A stretch of DNA of 64,000 nt from contig NZ_SULM01000003.1 in NCBI RefSeq assembly GCF_005250615.1, forward strand, positions 248,001-312,000. The letters are read 5' to 3'. Below the pieces are notes generated by a model. It searched no databases. It was given only the letters and a program-made list of their open reading frames with translations, and was not told where the DNA came from. Both the position numbers and the translations under genes were made by a program. Below are positions 28,810 through 37,274 of the stretch, in pieces; positions within the stretch are counted from its first letter, which is position 1, and every line of letters begins with the position of its first letter. The DNA comes from Pseudomonas rhizoryzae (GTDB taxonomy: Bacteria > Pseudomonadota > Gammaproteobacteria > Pseudomonadales > Pseudomonadaceae).

Positions 28810-31035
28810 ATGAACAATTGGCTGGAACTCGACTTTTTCGTCGACTCCGTTTCCCACAACCAGGTGCACCTGCACGGTCAGCACGATAGTTGGCTGGTGG
28901 CGCTCGCCTACCTGGTCGCCGTGAGTGCCTGCTACGTCACCCTGGTCTTCGCCGAGCGCATCGGCCAGACCCGTACCCTGGCGCGGCGGCGGGCCTGGAG
29001 TCTGATGGGCGCCCTGAGCTTCGGCTTCGGCGTCTGGGGCATGCACTTCATCGCCATGCTGGCCTATACCGTGCCCGCGCGGATGCACTACGACCTCCTT
29101 ATCACCCTGGCCTCGCTGCTCATCGTGGTGCTGGCCGGCCTCATGGCCATGCCGGCACTGAGCCAACCCGACCTCACCCTGGGGCAGCGGCTCAAGGCCG
29201 GCCTGGTGCTCAGCGTCGGCATCGTGCTCATGCACTACACCGGCATGGCTGCGGTGCATACCGAAGCCGTGGTGCGCTATCTTCCGGCACCCTTCCTGCT
29301 GTCCATCGTCATCGCCGTGGTGGCGAGCTTCGCCGCCCTGCAACTGATCCAGATCTTTCGCCGCCATTACACTGGCATCTATCGCTGGCTGCGCATGGCC
29401 ACCGCTCTGGTGATGGGGCTGGCCATCGCCGCCATGCACTTCACCGGCATGTGGGCCATGGTGCTGATCGCGCCAGCCCAATCCGCCCCGGCGCTGCAGG
29501 GCGCCAGCAACGCCTGGCAACTCGGCGTGGGCATCGCCATCATCGCGCTGCTGCTGGTGCTGGGCGGCCTGGGTGCGGCCTGGGCGGATCGTCAACTGCA
29601 GCGCAAGGAAAACGACCTGGAACGGGTCAATTCCCTGGTCGGCCAGCTCGACGAAGCCCGCGCCTCGCTGCAGCAGGCGGCGCATTACGATCCGCTGACC
29701 AACCTGCACAACCGCCGCGCCTTCAACCAGGCCTTCGCCGACATCCTGGCCCGGCATGCCCACCAGGGACTCAACCTGGCGGTGATGTTCCTCGACATCG
29801 ATCACTTCAAGCGCATCAACGACAGCCTCGGCCACGATGCCGGCGACCAGTTGCTGGTTGCCATCGCCAAGACCATCCGCGAAGCGGTACGCGAAGGCGA
29901 TCTGGTATCACGCTTCGGCGGCGATGAATTCTGCATCCTGGCCAGCCTCGCCGGTCCCGACGAGGCGCGTCACCTGGCCCAGCGTATCCTTGAGCGGGTG
30001 CGCAATCCGATCACCATCGGCAACCGCACCCTGATGATGACCACCAGCATCGGCATCAGCCTCTATCCCCGCGACGGCGGCTGCTGCGAAGAACTGCTCA
30101 AGAGCGCCGACCTCGCGCTCTATCTATCCAAGGGCAATGGCCGCAACACCTTCAGTTTCTTCGACGAGACCCTGCGCGAGAAGATTTCGCTGCAGCTGGA
30201 GCTGGAAGCGGAACTGCGCGAGGCCCTGGTCGAGGAGCGCGGCCTGCAGCTCTACTACCAACCGATCCTCGACGTGGCCAGCGGTAAGCTGGACAAGGCC
30301 GAGGCGCTGATCCGCTGGGACCATCCACGGCTCGGCCTGCTCGCACCCAACTTCTTCCTCGGCGTCGCCGAGGCCAATGGTTTCATCGAAGAACTGGATG
30401 CCTGGGTGCTCAAGCGGGCCTGTCGCGATCTCGCCGAAATGACCGCCGCTGGCCTTGCGGACCTGCGCGTGGCCGTCAACTGCTCGGCCCTGAGCCTGAG
30501 CAACGAGGCCCTGCCGAGCCAGATCGCCTGGCGCCTGGACGATCACCAACTGTCGCCGCGGCGGCTGGAACTGGAGGTCACCGAGAACGCCCTGGTCAAG
30601 AACGTGCAGCCCACCGCCGAATTGCTGCAGCGTATCCGCGACCTGGGGGTGACCGTCTCCATCGACGACTTCGGCACCGGCTATTCGTCGCTGGCCTATC
30701 TCAAGCGCCTGCCCATCGATACGGTGAAGATCGACCGCTCCTTTGTCACCGGCTTGGCCGAGGGCAATGCCGACCACCAGATCGTCCAGGCCATCATCGG
30801 CATGGCCCGGCCGCTCAAGCTCAAGGTCACCGCCGAGGGCGTCGAGCACCTGGAACAGCTGCGCCTGCTGTGCGACCTGGGATGCGACTTCATCCAGGGC
30901 TATCACATCAGCCGGCCGGTGCCGCTGTCCCAGGTGCCCGAGGTGATCGCCCGCTATGCCAGTGGAGTCTGTCCGCTGCAGGCCCAGGCAAAGCTCGACG
31001 CCAATGCCCTGGCCATGGCCAAGGCGCTCGGTTAG
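28810..31035 (+). CDS. MHYT-GGDEF-EAL bifunctional c-di-GMP enzyme (MucR-like)
   Basis: 741-residue inner-membrane protein. The seven-helix MHYT sensor (about 30-255) carries GMHFIAM at 78, MHYTGM at 141 and MHFTGM at 209, motifs proposed to bind a metal and a diatomic gas. An intact diguanylate cyclase site GGDEF is at 370-374, with the inhibitory-site RxxD (REGD, 361-364) five residues before it. The phosphodiesterase domain has EALIRW at 498 and DDFGTGYSS. Both catalytic domains look active. The domain order matches P. aeruginosa MucR and NbdA. It overlaps the next, convergent gene by 4 bp. Confidence 0.95.
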   Translation: MNNWLELDFFVDSVSHNQVHLHGQHDSWLVALAYLVAVSACYVTLVFAERIGQTRTLARRRAWSLMGALSFGFGVWGMHFIAMLAYTVPARMHYDLLITLASLLIVVLAGLMAMPALSQPDLTLGQRLKAGLVLSVGIVLMHYTGMAAVHTEAVVRYLPAPFLLSIVIAVVASFAALQLIQIFRRHYTGIYRWLRMATALVMGLAIAAMHFTGMWAMVLIAPAQSAPALQGASNAWQLGVGIAIIALLLVLGGLGAAWADRQLQRKENDLERVNSLVGQLDEARASLQQAAHYDPLTNLHNRRAFNQAFADILARHAHQGLNLAVMFLDIDHFKRINDSLGHDAGDQLLVAIAKTIREAVREGDLVSRFGGDEFCILASLAGPDEARHLAQRILERVRNPITIGNRTLMMTTSIGISLYPRDGGCCEELLKSADLALYLSKGNGRNTFSFFDETLREKISLQLELEAELREALVEERGLQLYYQPILDVASGKLDKAEALIRWDHPRLGLLAPNFFLGVAEANGFIEELDAWVLKRACRDLAEMTAAGLADLRVAVNCSALSLSNEALPSQIAWRLDDHQLSPRRLELEVTENALVKNVQPTAELLQRIRDLGVTVSIDDFGTGYSSLAYLKRLPIDTVKIDRSFVTGLAEGNADHQIVQAIIGMARPLKLKVTAEGVEHLEQLRLLCDLGCDFIQGYHISRPVPLSQVPEVIARYASGVCPLQAQAKLDANALAMAKALG

Positions 31036-31718
31036 CGGCGGCGATAACGCAGCCAGACGCTGCCGTCATCCTGGGCGTCGGCCGAATCCAGCGTAAGATA
31101 GAGCGGCTGCTGCCAGGCCTGTTCGGCGATCTCGAAGGACGCCGGATGAGCACCGCGACCATCCACCAAGGGGATGATCAGGACACTGATCTCGTCCACC
31201 AGCCCGGCGGCGACGAAGGAGCCGCTGACGTGGGGACCACCCTCCACCACCAGCCGCTCGATGCCCAGTTCGGCATTCAGCAGTTCCAGCACCGCGGCCA
31301 AATCCAGTTCCTGCTGGCCACCGAAGACATAGGACGCGCCGATGTTCTGCAGGTGGGCCAGGTAGTCGTCGCTCACGCCCTCGGTCAACACGGCGACCAC
31401 ATGGGAATCCAGCGCCTCGTTCTTCTTCCAGGCCACCTTGCCCTGGGGGTCGATGGCGATGGCGTACTTGGCGGCGTCGCGTTGGGCGAAGTGATGAGTA
31501 CGGGGGATTGGCGCCTGGGCCACACCGGTGGGATAGCCCTCGCCATGGGCGATCTCTTCCATGGTCACCCGGCCGCAGGCCCAGGCGTCGAACTCGAAGC
31601 GCTCGGCCAGGCGCTCGTAGGTGGCGTCGGCCTGTTTCTTGACGGCACGATCCCAGCCATCGGTGAGGGCATGGCCGTCGACCGACGACATCATATGGCA
31701 GATCACATAGGGCTTCAT
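31032..31718 (-). CDS. RibD C-terminal domain (dihydrofolate reductase-like) protein
   Basis: 228-residue stand-alone RibD_C/DHFR-superfamily reductase. The N-terminus MKPYVICHMMSSVDGHALTD and the NADPH-type motif RLVVEGGPHVSGSFVAAGLV followed by DEISVLIIPLVDGRG are characteristic. No deaminase domain is present, so it is not the riboflavin enzyme RibD; homologues reduce unidentified pyrimidine- or pterin-like substrates. It is tail-to-tail with the MHYT-GGDEF-EAL gene, overlapping by 4 bp. Confidence 0.88.
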   Translation of the reverse strand: MKPYVICHMMSSVDGHALTDGWDRAVKKQADATYERLAERFEFDAWACGRVTMEEIAHGEGYPTGVAQAPIPRTHHFAQRDAAKYAIAIDPQGKVAWKKNEALDSHVVAVLTEGVSDDYLAHLQNIGASYVFGGQQELDLAAVLELLNAELGIERLVVEGGPHVSGSFVAAGLVDEISVLIIPLVDGRGAHPASFEIAEQAWQQPLYLTLDSADAQDDGSVWLRYRRR

Positions 31719-31789
31719 GGGGGCTCCCGGCTATGGCGCGTCGCCATGACACGCCTTGCAGGAACCGACCGGTCAGAAGCGCTGGGAGT

Positions 31790-32161
31790 TCAGTGAGATC
31801 GACCAGTACGTTGGTTCTGCGAGGTTCTCAGCTGAGCCAAGGCAGTCTTGCCGAGTAGCCAAAGACTGAGAGGCAAGGCGAGGTACAACAGGGGAATGAC
31901 CAGGAACAAGCCAAAACCCACCCAGGCTGTAACGTCGATACCCGCCCACTGGCAACCTTGCAGGCCCTTACTCCCGATGAATATACAACCGAGCGGATTG
32001 AAAACCGCTCGAGCAAGTAAATAGCCTGTTAGGGTCAATCCGAACGGGCACAAAGCCAGTCCGTAGCGGCACGACCAAGTCAGTTCAGCAGGCCGACGTA
32101 GCAACAGCGACGGTCCGCATAGAGCAACTAAGAGAAGTCCGAACAGCACTACGTTTTGCAT
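31790..32161 (-). CDS. Hypothetical membrane protein, atypical composition
   Basis: 123 residues with about three hydrophobic segments (VVLFGLLLVALCGPSLLL, LTLTGYLLARAVFN, VGFGLFLVIPLLYLALPL). I do not recognise a family. The coding sequence is clearly less GC-rich than its neighbours, with many codons ending in A or T. That suggests recent acquisition or an orphan gene. It lies downstream of the fpr terminator on the same strand, so it must have its own promoter if expressed. Confidence 0.6.
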   Translation of the reverse strand: MQNVVLFGLLLVALCGPSLLLRRPAELTWSCRYGLALCPFGLTLTGYLLARAVFNPLGCIFIGSKGLQGCQWAGIDVTAWVGFGLFLVIPLLYLALPLSLWLLGKTALAQLRTSQNQRTGRSH

Positions 32162-32172
32162 GAGCCACCCAT

Positions 32173-32207
32173 AAAAAATGGCCGAGGCTGCAATGAGCCT
32201 CGGCCAT
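32173..32207 (-). terminator. Intrinsic terminator of fpr
   Basis: A perfect 12-bp stem ATGGCCGAGGCT/AGCCTCGGCCAT with a 6-base loop, followed on the minus strand by a run of six T. It starts 42 bp past the fpr stop. Confidence 0.92.
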
Positions 32208-32248
32208 CTCTCGCACGGCAGAGAATATCTTCCGCGCGCGTACCAGCC

Positions 32249-33028
32249 TTACTTCTCGACGAAGGCGCGCTCGATCAGGTAGTCGCCCGGATCGCCCATG
32301 CGCGGGGAGATGGTCAGGCCGAATTCGTTCAGCACGGCGCTGGTCTCGTCCAGCATGCTCGGGCTGCCGCAGATCATGGCGCGGTCGTCCTGCGGATTGA
32401 TCGGCGGCAGGCCGATGTCCTCGAACAGCTTGCCGCTGCGCATCAGGTCGGTCTGACGACCCTGGTTGCGGAATTCCTCGCGGGTGACCAGGGGGTAGTA
32501 GATCAGCTTCTCGCGCACCAGATCGCCGATGAACTCGTGCTCCGGCAGGGTCTTGGTGATGAAGTCGGCATAGGCCAGCTCGTTCACGTAGCGCACGCCG
32601 TGGACCAGGATGACCTTCTCGAAGCGTTCGTAGGTCTCCGGGTCCTGGATGGTGCTCAGGAAGGGCGCCATGCCGGTGCCGGTGCTCAGCAGATAGAGGT
32701 GCTTGGCGGGCTTCAGGTCGCTGAGGATCAGGGTGCCGGTGGGCTTGCGGCTGACCATCAGGTTGTCGCCTTCCTTGAGGTGCTGCAGGCGCGAGGTCAG
32801 GGGGCCGTCCGGCACCTTGATGCTGAAGAACTCCAGGTGTTCTTCGTAGTTCGGGCTGGCGATGCTGTAGGCGCGCATCAGCGGGCGACCGCCCTCGGTT
32901 TCCAGGCCGATCATCACGAACTGACCGTTCTCGAAACGCAGGCCCGGATTACGGGTGGTCTTGAAGCTGAACAGGGTGTCGTTCCAGTGATGAACGCTCA
33001 GGACGCGCTCGGTGTACAGGTTGCTCAT
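32249..33028 (-). CDS. fpr: Ferredoxin/flavodoxin-NADP+ reductase
   Basis: FAD enzyme shuttling electrons between NADPH and ferredoxin or flavodoxin, induced by superoxide in pseudomonads. The 259-residue protein has the FAD-binding RAYSIASPNYEE motif near 53, the NADP-binding LLSTGTGMAPFLSTIQDPE, and MICGSPSMLDE. It ends in AFVEK, as in the short bacterial (FprA-like) class. GGAG precedes the ATG. It is divergent from the LysR gene finR, its known activator in P. putida and P. aeruginosa. Confidence 0.97.
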   Translation of the reverse strand: MSNLYTERVLSVHHWNDTLFSFKTTRNPGLRFENGQFVMIGLETEGGRPLMRAYSIASPNYEEHLEFFSIKVPDGPLTSRLQHLKEGDNLMVSRKPTGTLILSDLKPAKHLYLLSTGTGMAPFLSTIQDPETYERFEKVILVHGVRYVNELAYADFITKTLPEHEFIGDLVREKLIYYPLVTREEFRNQGRQTDLMRSGKLFEDIGLPPINPQDDRAMICGSPSMLDETSAVLNEFGLTISPRMGDPGDYLIERAFVEK

Positions 33029-33084
33029 CGATGACTCCAGGAAAAATCGGTACAGCCCGGGGCTGGATAGAAATTGCGCGACAG

Positions 33085-33112
33085 TTTATAGAGGAGGAAA
33101 ATATCCGTGAAA
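33085..33112 (-). promoter_or_regulatory. Candidate fpr promoter in the fpr-finR divergent region
   Basis: Read on the minus strand, TTTCAC and TATAAA are spaced by 16 bp, with the fpr start about 57 bp downstream. The region is markedly AT-rich. Sequences just beyond it (AATTCGAATATCGGTT) form the likely FinR contact zone. Motif match only. Confidence 0.4.
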
Positions 33113-33148
33113 TGAATAATTCGAATATCGGTTATCCAAAAGGCAGAT

Positions 33149-34081
33149 ATGAGATTCACGTTGCGTCAACTCGAGGTGTTCGTCGCCGTGGCGCGCCAGG
33201 AAAGCGTTTCCCGGGCCGCCGAGGCGCTCAATCTGTCGCAGTCGGCCACCAGTACCGCCCTGGGCGAACTGGAACGGCAATTCGACTGCCGGGTATTCGA
33301 CCGCGCGGGCAAGCGTTTGACGCTCAACGCCCTCGGCCGGCAACTGCTGCCCAAGGCGGTGGCCCTGCTCGACCGTAGCGCCGAGGTGGAAAACCTGCTG
33401 CGCGGCAAGACCGGCTTCGGCTCGCTGGAGGTGGGCGCCACCCTCACCATCGGCAACTACCTGGCCACCCTGCTGCTGGGCGACTTCATGCAGCGCCATC
33501 CCGATTGCCGGGTGCGGCTGCATGTGCACAACACCGCCAGCGTGGTGCAGCGTATCGCCAACCATGACATCGACCTCGGCCTGATCGAAGGTGACTGCCA
33601 GCATCCGGATCTGGAGGTGCAGCCCTGGATCGAGGACGAACTGGTGGTGTTCTGCGCCCCCGGACATCCCCTCGCGAGGGTCACGGCGGACCAGGCCGAG
33701 CTGGAAGCCCAGGCCTGGATCCTGCGCGAACAGGGCTCGGGCACCCGCCTGACCTTCGACCAGGCCATGCGGCATCACGCCCAACCGCTGGATGTGCGGC
33801 TGGAGCTGGAGCACACCGAGGCCATCCTGCGGGCGGTGGAGTCGGGACTGGGCATCGGCTGCCTGTCGCGCCTGGCCCTGCGCGACGCCTTCGCCCGCGG
33901 CACCCTGGTGCCCATCGACACCCCGACCCTGGATCTGCGCCGCCAGTTCTGCTTCATCTGGCACAAGCAGAAGTACCAGACCGGCGCCATGGTCGAATTC
34001 CTCGAACTTTGCCGCCAGCTCACCCTGGGCCTCGCCCGCAGCGATCAGATCGACACCGCGCGGCCGCTACCCGCCCGGTGA
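33149..34081 (+). CDS. finR: LysR family regulator FinR
   Basis: 310-residue LysR-type activator. The DNA-binding domain is LRQLEVFVAVARQESVSRAA and SQSATSTALGELERQFDCRV. The effector domain contains LEVGATLTIGNYLATLLLGDF and the REQGSGTRLTFD segment of the CysB/CbbR-like group. The divergent arrangement with fpr is the established signature of FinR, which activates fpr under superoxide stress or sulfur-related signals. It ends directly against the convergent membrane-protein gene with no spacer. Confidence 0.9.
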   Translation: MRFTLRQLEVFVAVARQESVSRAAEALNLSQSATSTALGELERQFDCRVFDRAGKRLTLNALGRQLLPKAVALLDRSAEVENLLRGKTGFGSLEVGATLTIGNYLATLLLGDFMQRHPDCRVRLHVHNTASVVQRIANHDIDLGLIEGDCQHPDLEVQPWIEDELVVFCAPGHPLARVTADQAELEAQAWILREQGSGTRLTFDQAMRHHAQPLDVRLELEHTEAILRAVESGLGIGCLSRLALRDAFARGTLVPIDTPTLDLRRQFCFIWHKQKYQTGAMVEFLELCRQLTLGLARSDQIDTARPLPAR

Positions 34082-34519
34082 TCACTGGCCGTCGTAGACC
34101 CGCTGGTTCTCCAGCACCCGCTGCTCATGGCGGCGGTGGGCGCGCAGCGCCAGCAGGGCGAGGACGCCGATCAGCAGGCGATAGCCCTGGGAGTAGAGAT
34201 CCAGCTCGGCGGTGGCCGACTCGCCCAGCACGCCGCTGATCAGCCGCACCACGAACAGGGTCAGTTGCACGAAGGCCACCAGCAGCAAACCGGCCGACAA
34301 CCATTCCGCCCGGCGGAAGGCCAACACGGCGAACAGCGCCAGGGCGAATTGCATGCCGCCATACCAGACCCGCGCCTCGGCGACCGACGCCGAATCCATC
34401 AGCACCATGCCGCGGGCGTTGGCCATCTCGTAGGGATAGAACCAGTGCGCCAGGGCGAGTCCAAACCAGACCAGGGCCTGCAGACCCAACACCAGACGTG
34501 CGAAGCGAAGCTCGGACAT
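34082..34519 (-). CDS. Hypothetical membrane protein, DUF4345-like
   Basis: 145 residues with four hydrophobic segments (LVLGLQALVWFGLALAHWF, MQFALALFAVLAF, GLLLVAFVQLTLFVVRLI, LLIGVLALLALRA). WYGGMQFALALF and the four-helix layout fit the DUF4345 family of small membrane proteins of unknown role. Start MSELRFARLVLGL is chosen because AAGGAG lies about nine bases upstream; a longer frame is open but unsupported. It abuts finR tail-to-tail. Confidence 0.75.
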   Translation of the reverse strand: MSELRFARLVLGLQALVWFGLALAHWFYPYEMANARGMVLMDSASVAEARVWYGGMQFALALFAVLAFRRAEWLSAGLLLVAFVQLTLFVVRLISGVLGESATAELDLYSQGYRLLIGVLALLALRAHRRHEQRVLENQRVYDGQ

Positions 34520-34716
34520 TCCCCGTTTCTCCTTGGGGTCGTGGGTGGATGACAGCCGCTCCAGTGTAGCCAGGCAGAGCACCCGGCGCAGGTAGCGATC
34601 CGCATTGCCGATGCAGACCGCCCCAGCGGGGTAGGGTTCGCCCGGAGGGCTGGGTTAAGCTGCAGGAATCAGCCCTTTCGGCTCCCGACCAGGAGCCCGC
34701 CGCCCGAGAGATCGCC

Positions 34717-35610
34717 ATGCCCGCCGCCCTGCCCATCCAACCGCCGCTGGTGCTGTCCATCCAGTCCCATGTCGCCTATGGCCACGTCGGCAATGCCGCC
34801 GCCACCCTGCCGCTGCAACTGCTCGGCCTGCAGCCGGTGGTGGTCAACACGGTGCAGTTTTCCAATCACACCGGCTACGGCGAATTCAAGGGCCAGGTCT
34901 TTCCGCCCGAGCATATCCACGACGTGCTCGACGGCCTGCGCGCCCGCGGTGTGCTGGAGCGCTGCGTGGCGGTGCTGTCCGGCTACCTGGGCGACGCCGC
35001 CATCGGCGAGGTGATCCTTGGCGTGGTGCAGGAGATCCGCCGCCAACGCGGTGACCTGCAGTATCTCTGCGACCCGGTGATGGGCGACGTCGGCCGCGGC
35101 ATCTTCGTCCGTCCCGGCATCCCCGACTTCCTGCGCCGCCGAGCCATCGAGCAGGCCAGCCTGATCACCCCCAACCAGTACGAATTCGAACTGCTGCACG
35201 GCCAGCCGCTGACCGACACCGCCGATGCCGTGGCCGCCGCCCGCCTGCTGCTCGGTCGTCCCTGCCAACCGGGTCCTAAGACCATCGTCATCACCAGCCT
35301 GCGCACCCCGGACCTGCCGGCCGACGTCCTCAGCACCCTGGTGGTGGAGACGAACGATGCCTGGCTGGTGCAGACGCCCTATCTGGATCTGCAGCCGCTG
35401 CCCAACGGCATGGGCGACGTCTTCTCCGCCGTGCTGCTCGGCAAGTTGCTCAACGGCCAGTCCACCCCCGCTGCCGCCTCCCATGCGGTCAGCGCCCTCT
35501 ACGCCCTGGTCGCCCGCACCGCCCCCGGCAGCCGCGACCTGCCGCTGATCGCGGCCCGCGAGCAGATCGTGCGGCCGGGTGAGCTGTTCGAGGCGCAGCG
35601 GCTGGCGTAG
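34717..35610 (+). CDS. pdxY: Pyridoxal kinase PdxY
   Basis: Phosphorylates pyridoxal to pyridoxal 5'-phosphate in the B6 salvage pathway. The 297-residue ribokinase-fold protein has LSIQSHVAYGHVGNAAATLP at the N-terminus, FSNHTGYGEFKGQVFP, DPVMGDVGRGIFV and the anion-hole/catalytic motif PNGMGDVFSAVLLGKLL. The stop codon TAG is the first TAG of a family B repeat (GTAGGTTGGG). The last eight codons are duplicated 127 bp downstream together with that repeat, so repeat insertion may have redefined the C-terminus. Confidence 0.95.
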   Translation: MPAALPIQPPLVLSIQSHVAYGHVGNAAATLPLQLLGLQPVVVNTVQFSNHTGYGEFKGQVFPPEHIHDVLDGLRARGVLERCVAVLSGYLGDAAIGEVILGVVQEIRRQRGDLQYLCDPVMGDVGRGIFVRPGIPDFLRRRAIEQASLITPNQYEFELLHGQPLTDTADAVAAARLLLGRPCQPGPKTIVITSLRTPDLPADVLSTLVVETNDAWLVQTPYLDLQPLPNGMGDVFSAVLLGKLLNGQSTPAAASHAVSALYALVARTAPGSRDLPLIAAREQIVRPGELFEAQRLA

Positions 35611-35865
35611 GTTGGGTTGAGCGTAGCGAAGCCCAACGGTGCCCCGCCCTGTTGGGCTTCGACGATGGAGCCGTCTCAGCCCAACCTACGGGTCCGCTGC
35701 CTATGGCGAAGGGGTCGAGGCGCAGCGGCTGGCGTAGGTTGGGTTGAGCGTAGCGAAGCCCAACGGTGCCACGCCCTGCTGGGCTTCGACGATGGAGCCG
35801 TCTCAGCCCAACTTACGAATCAGCATCTTTCAGGTGGAAAACGCTACGCGGCTTTCCACCCTACG
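35588..35865 (+). repeat. Tandem duplication of the pdxY end plus family B repeat, then family C
   Basis: Segments 35588-35690 and 35715-35817 are 103-bp direct copies, period 127, nearly identical (three visible differences). Each contains the last codons of pdxY (TCGAGGCGCAGCGGCTGGCG) and a two-armed family B repeat (GTAGGTTGGGTTGAGCGTAG... to ...TCAGCCCAACCTAC). A family C dyad (GTGGAAAACGCTACGCGG with its TTTCCAC arm) follows at 35833-35865. With the family A copy just downstream, these fill the gap between pdxY and dksA2. Confidence 0.9.
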
Positions 35866-35897
35866 CCTGCTCCAGAGTCCCCTCTCGCACCGCTTCG

Positions 35898-35932
35898 CCC
35901 CCTCTCCCTCAGGGAGAGGGCTGGGGTGAGGG
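35898..35932 (-). repeat. Dispersed palindromic repeat, family A
   Basis: Reverse-orientation copy: CCCTCTCCCTCAGGGAGAGG followed by CTGGGGTGAGGG. It lies 20 bp beyond the end of dksA2 and may serve as its terminator hairpin. Confidence 0.85.
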
Positions 35933-35951
35933 AAATCCAATCACCCATCTA

Positions 35952-36356
35952 TCACGACGACTGCATATGCCGTTCACGCTGCTCCTGGCGCTCCTTGGCT
36001 TCCACGCTCAGGGTCGCGGTGGGCCTTAGCAACAGGCGCGCCAGGCCTATGGGCTCGCCGGTCTCCGCGCACCAGCCGTAGTCATCACGAGCCAGGCGCT
36101 CCAAGGCCTCGTCGATCTTGTCCAGCAGCTTCTTCTCGCGCTCCAGCTGGCGCAGTTGCCATTGGCGCTGCTGTTCGGCATTGCCGATGTCGGCCGGATC
36201 GCCATGGGCATCCATGCCGCGCAGATCCTCCACCTGCTCATCGATCAGCCGCTGCAGATCACCGCGCTGGGCCAGCAGCAAGTCGCGAAAGAAACCGCGC
36301 TGGGCCTCGTTCATGTAGTCCGTAGCGGGTTGGGCCAGGAGCTCTTCAGGGGTCAT
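35952..36356 (-). CDS. dksA2: DksA2-like, zinc-independent RNA polymerase-binding factor
   Basis: TraR/DksA-family regulator of transcription initiation acting with ppGpp. It has 134 residues from MTPEELLAQPATDYM; a GGAG eight bases upstream supports this start over an ATG 15 bp earlier. The coiled-coil tip motif DPAD (53-56) is kept. The zinc finger keeps only one of four cysteines: Cys96, then Thr99, Ser117 and Ala120. That is the pattern of P. aeruginosa DksA2, which replaces DksA during zinc starvation. A perfect Zur-type dyad lies 23 bp upstream and overlaps a TATAAT box. Confidence 0.92.
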   Translation of the reverse strand: MTPEELLAQPATDYMNEAQRGFFRDLLLAQRGDLQRLIDEQVEDLRGMDAHGDPADIGNAEQQRQWQLRQLEREKKLLDKIDEALERLARDDYGWCAETGEPIGLARLLLRPTATLSVEAKERQEQRERHMQSS

Positions 36357-36378
36357 GGGACGGCTCTCCATTGCTAAA

Positions 36379-36393
36379 TGTTATATTATAACA
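36379..36393 (-). promoter_or_regulatory. Zur operator overlapping the dksA2 promoter
   Basis: TGTTATATTATAACA is a perfect 7-1-7 dyad matching the Zur consensus core (GTTATA-N-TATAAC). On the minus strand it contains TATAAT, a perfect -10 box, so bound Zur would block dksA2 transcription. The predicted leader is only about 15-20 nt. Confidence 0.85.
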
Positions 36394-36513
36394 CCCGACA
36401 ATGGCTCTGGCTTGCGCCTGCTACCCGTAGAACCCGTCACGAAAAATTCCGTAGTGCTCCAGCCAAAACCACTACACAAAGCCAAAAGCCTATGCGAAAG
36501 TAACGTCACAACC

Positions 36514-36522
36514 TGTATGACA
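36514..36522. promoter_or_regulatory. Possible FadR/GntR-type operator
   Basis: TGTATGACA fits the FadR-subfamily pattern GT-N3-AC within short inverted arms, 28 bp before the GntR-family start. It is short and therefore weak evidence; autoregulation is plausible. Confidence 0.3.
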
Positions 36523-36549
36523 ACCTTACAACCACATAAGCAGGTCCCT

Positions 36550-37254
36550 ATGTTCGCCAAGGTCCCCGCCAATGTCCTGAGCGACAACGTCGCTCAGCAG
36601 CTGCTGGACAAGATCGAAGCCGGTGTCTTCGCCCCCGGCACCAAGATCCCCAGCGAAGCCCTGCTCTCCGAAGCCTTCGGCGTCAGCCGTACCGTGGTGC
36701 GCGAAGCCATTTCGCGGCTGAAGAACGAAGGCGTGCTGCAGCCCCAGCAAGGCCGCGGCATCTTCGTCACCGCCCACGCCACCATCCGCCCGCTGCGCAT
36801 CGATGCCGACGAAGCCAGCCTGCCCGGCAGCGTCTTCCACCTGTTGGCCCTGCGTCGCGCCATCGAGGCGGAGATCGCCTCCGAGGCGGCCATCAACCGC
36901 AGCGAAGCCGATCTGGTCGCCATCGACGAAGCCCTGGCCGCCATCGACGAAGACGTGGCCGACGGCCGTGACGGTGTCCGTGCCGACGTCGCCTTCCACC
37001 GCACCATCGCCCAGGCCACCGGCAATCCCTACTTCATCAAGACCCTGGAATTCATCAGCCAGTATCTGGAGACGGCCACGCGCATCACCCGCACCAACGA
37101 GGCGCAGCGCGAGGACTTCTCCCGGCAGGTGCATGAAGAACACCAGGCCATCGTCGCCGCCATTCGCCTGGGCGATCCCCTGGCCGCCGCCAACGCCGCC
37201 CGCCAGCACATCTACAACGCCGCCCGCCGCCTGCGGCAGTCCGGCTTCGCCTGA
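36550..37254 (+). CDS. FadR-type GntR regulator of the threonate/erythronate operon
   Basis: 234-residue regulator. The N-terminal winged helix is FAPGTKIPSEALLSEAFGVSRTVVREAI with GVLQPQQGRGIFV; the C-terminal all-helical FCD effector domain includes DVAFHRTIAQATGNPYF, carrying the metal-binding Asp and His. It lies 20 bp before the L-threonate dehydrogenase gene on the same strand. It is therefore probably an autoregulated local repressor that responds to a four-carbon acid. The start MFAKVPANVLSDN is chosen; an in-frame ATG 33 bp upstream is possible. Confidence 0.92.
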   Translation: MFAKVPANVLSDNVAQQLLDKIEAGVFAPGTKIPSEALLSEAFGVSRTVVREAISRLKNEGVLQPQQGRGIFVTAHATIRPLRIDADEASLPGSVFHLLALRRAIEAEIASEAAINRSEADLVAIDEALAAIDEDVADGRDGVRADVAFHRTIAQATGNPYFIKTLEFISQYLETATRITRTNEAQREDFSRQVHEEHQAIVAAIRLGDPLAAANAARQHIYNAARRLRQSGFA

Positions 37255-37274
37255 CCTTTTCGGAGAACAACAAG

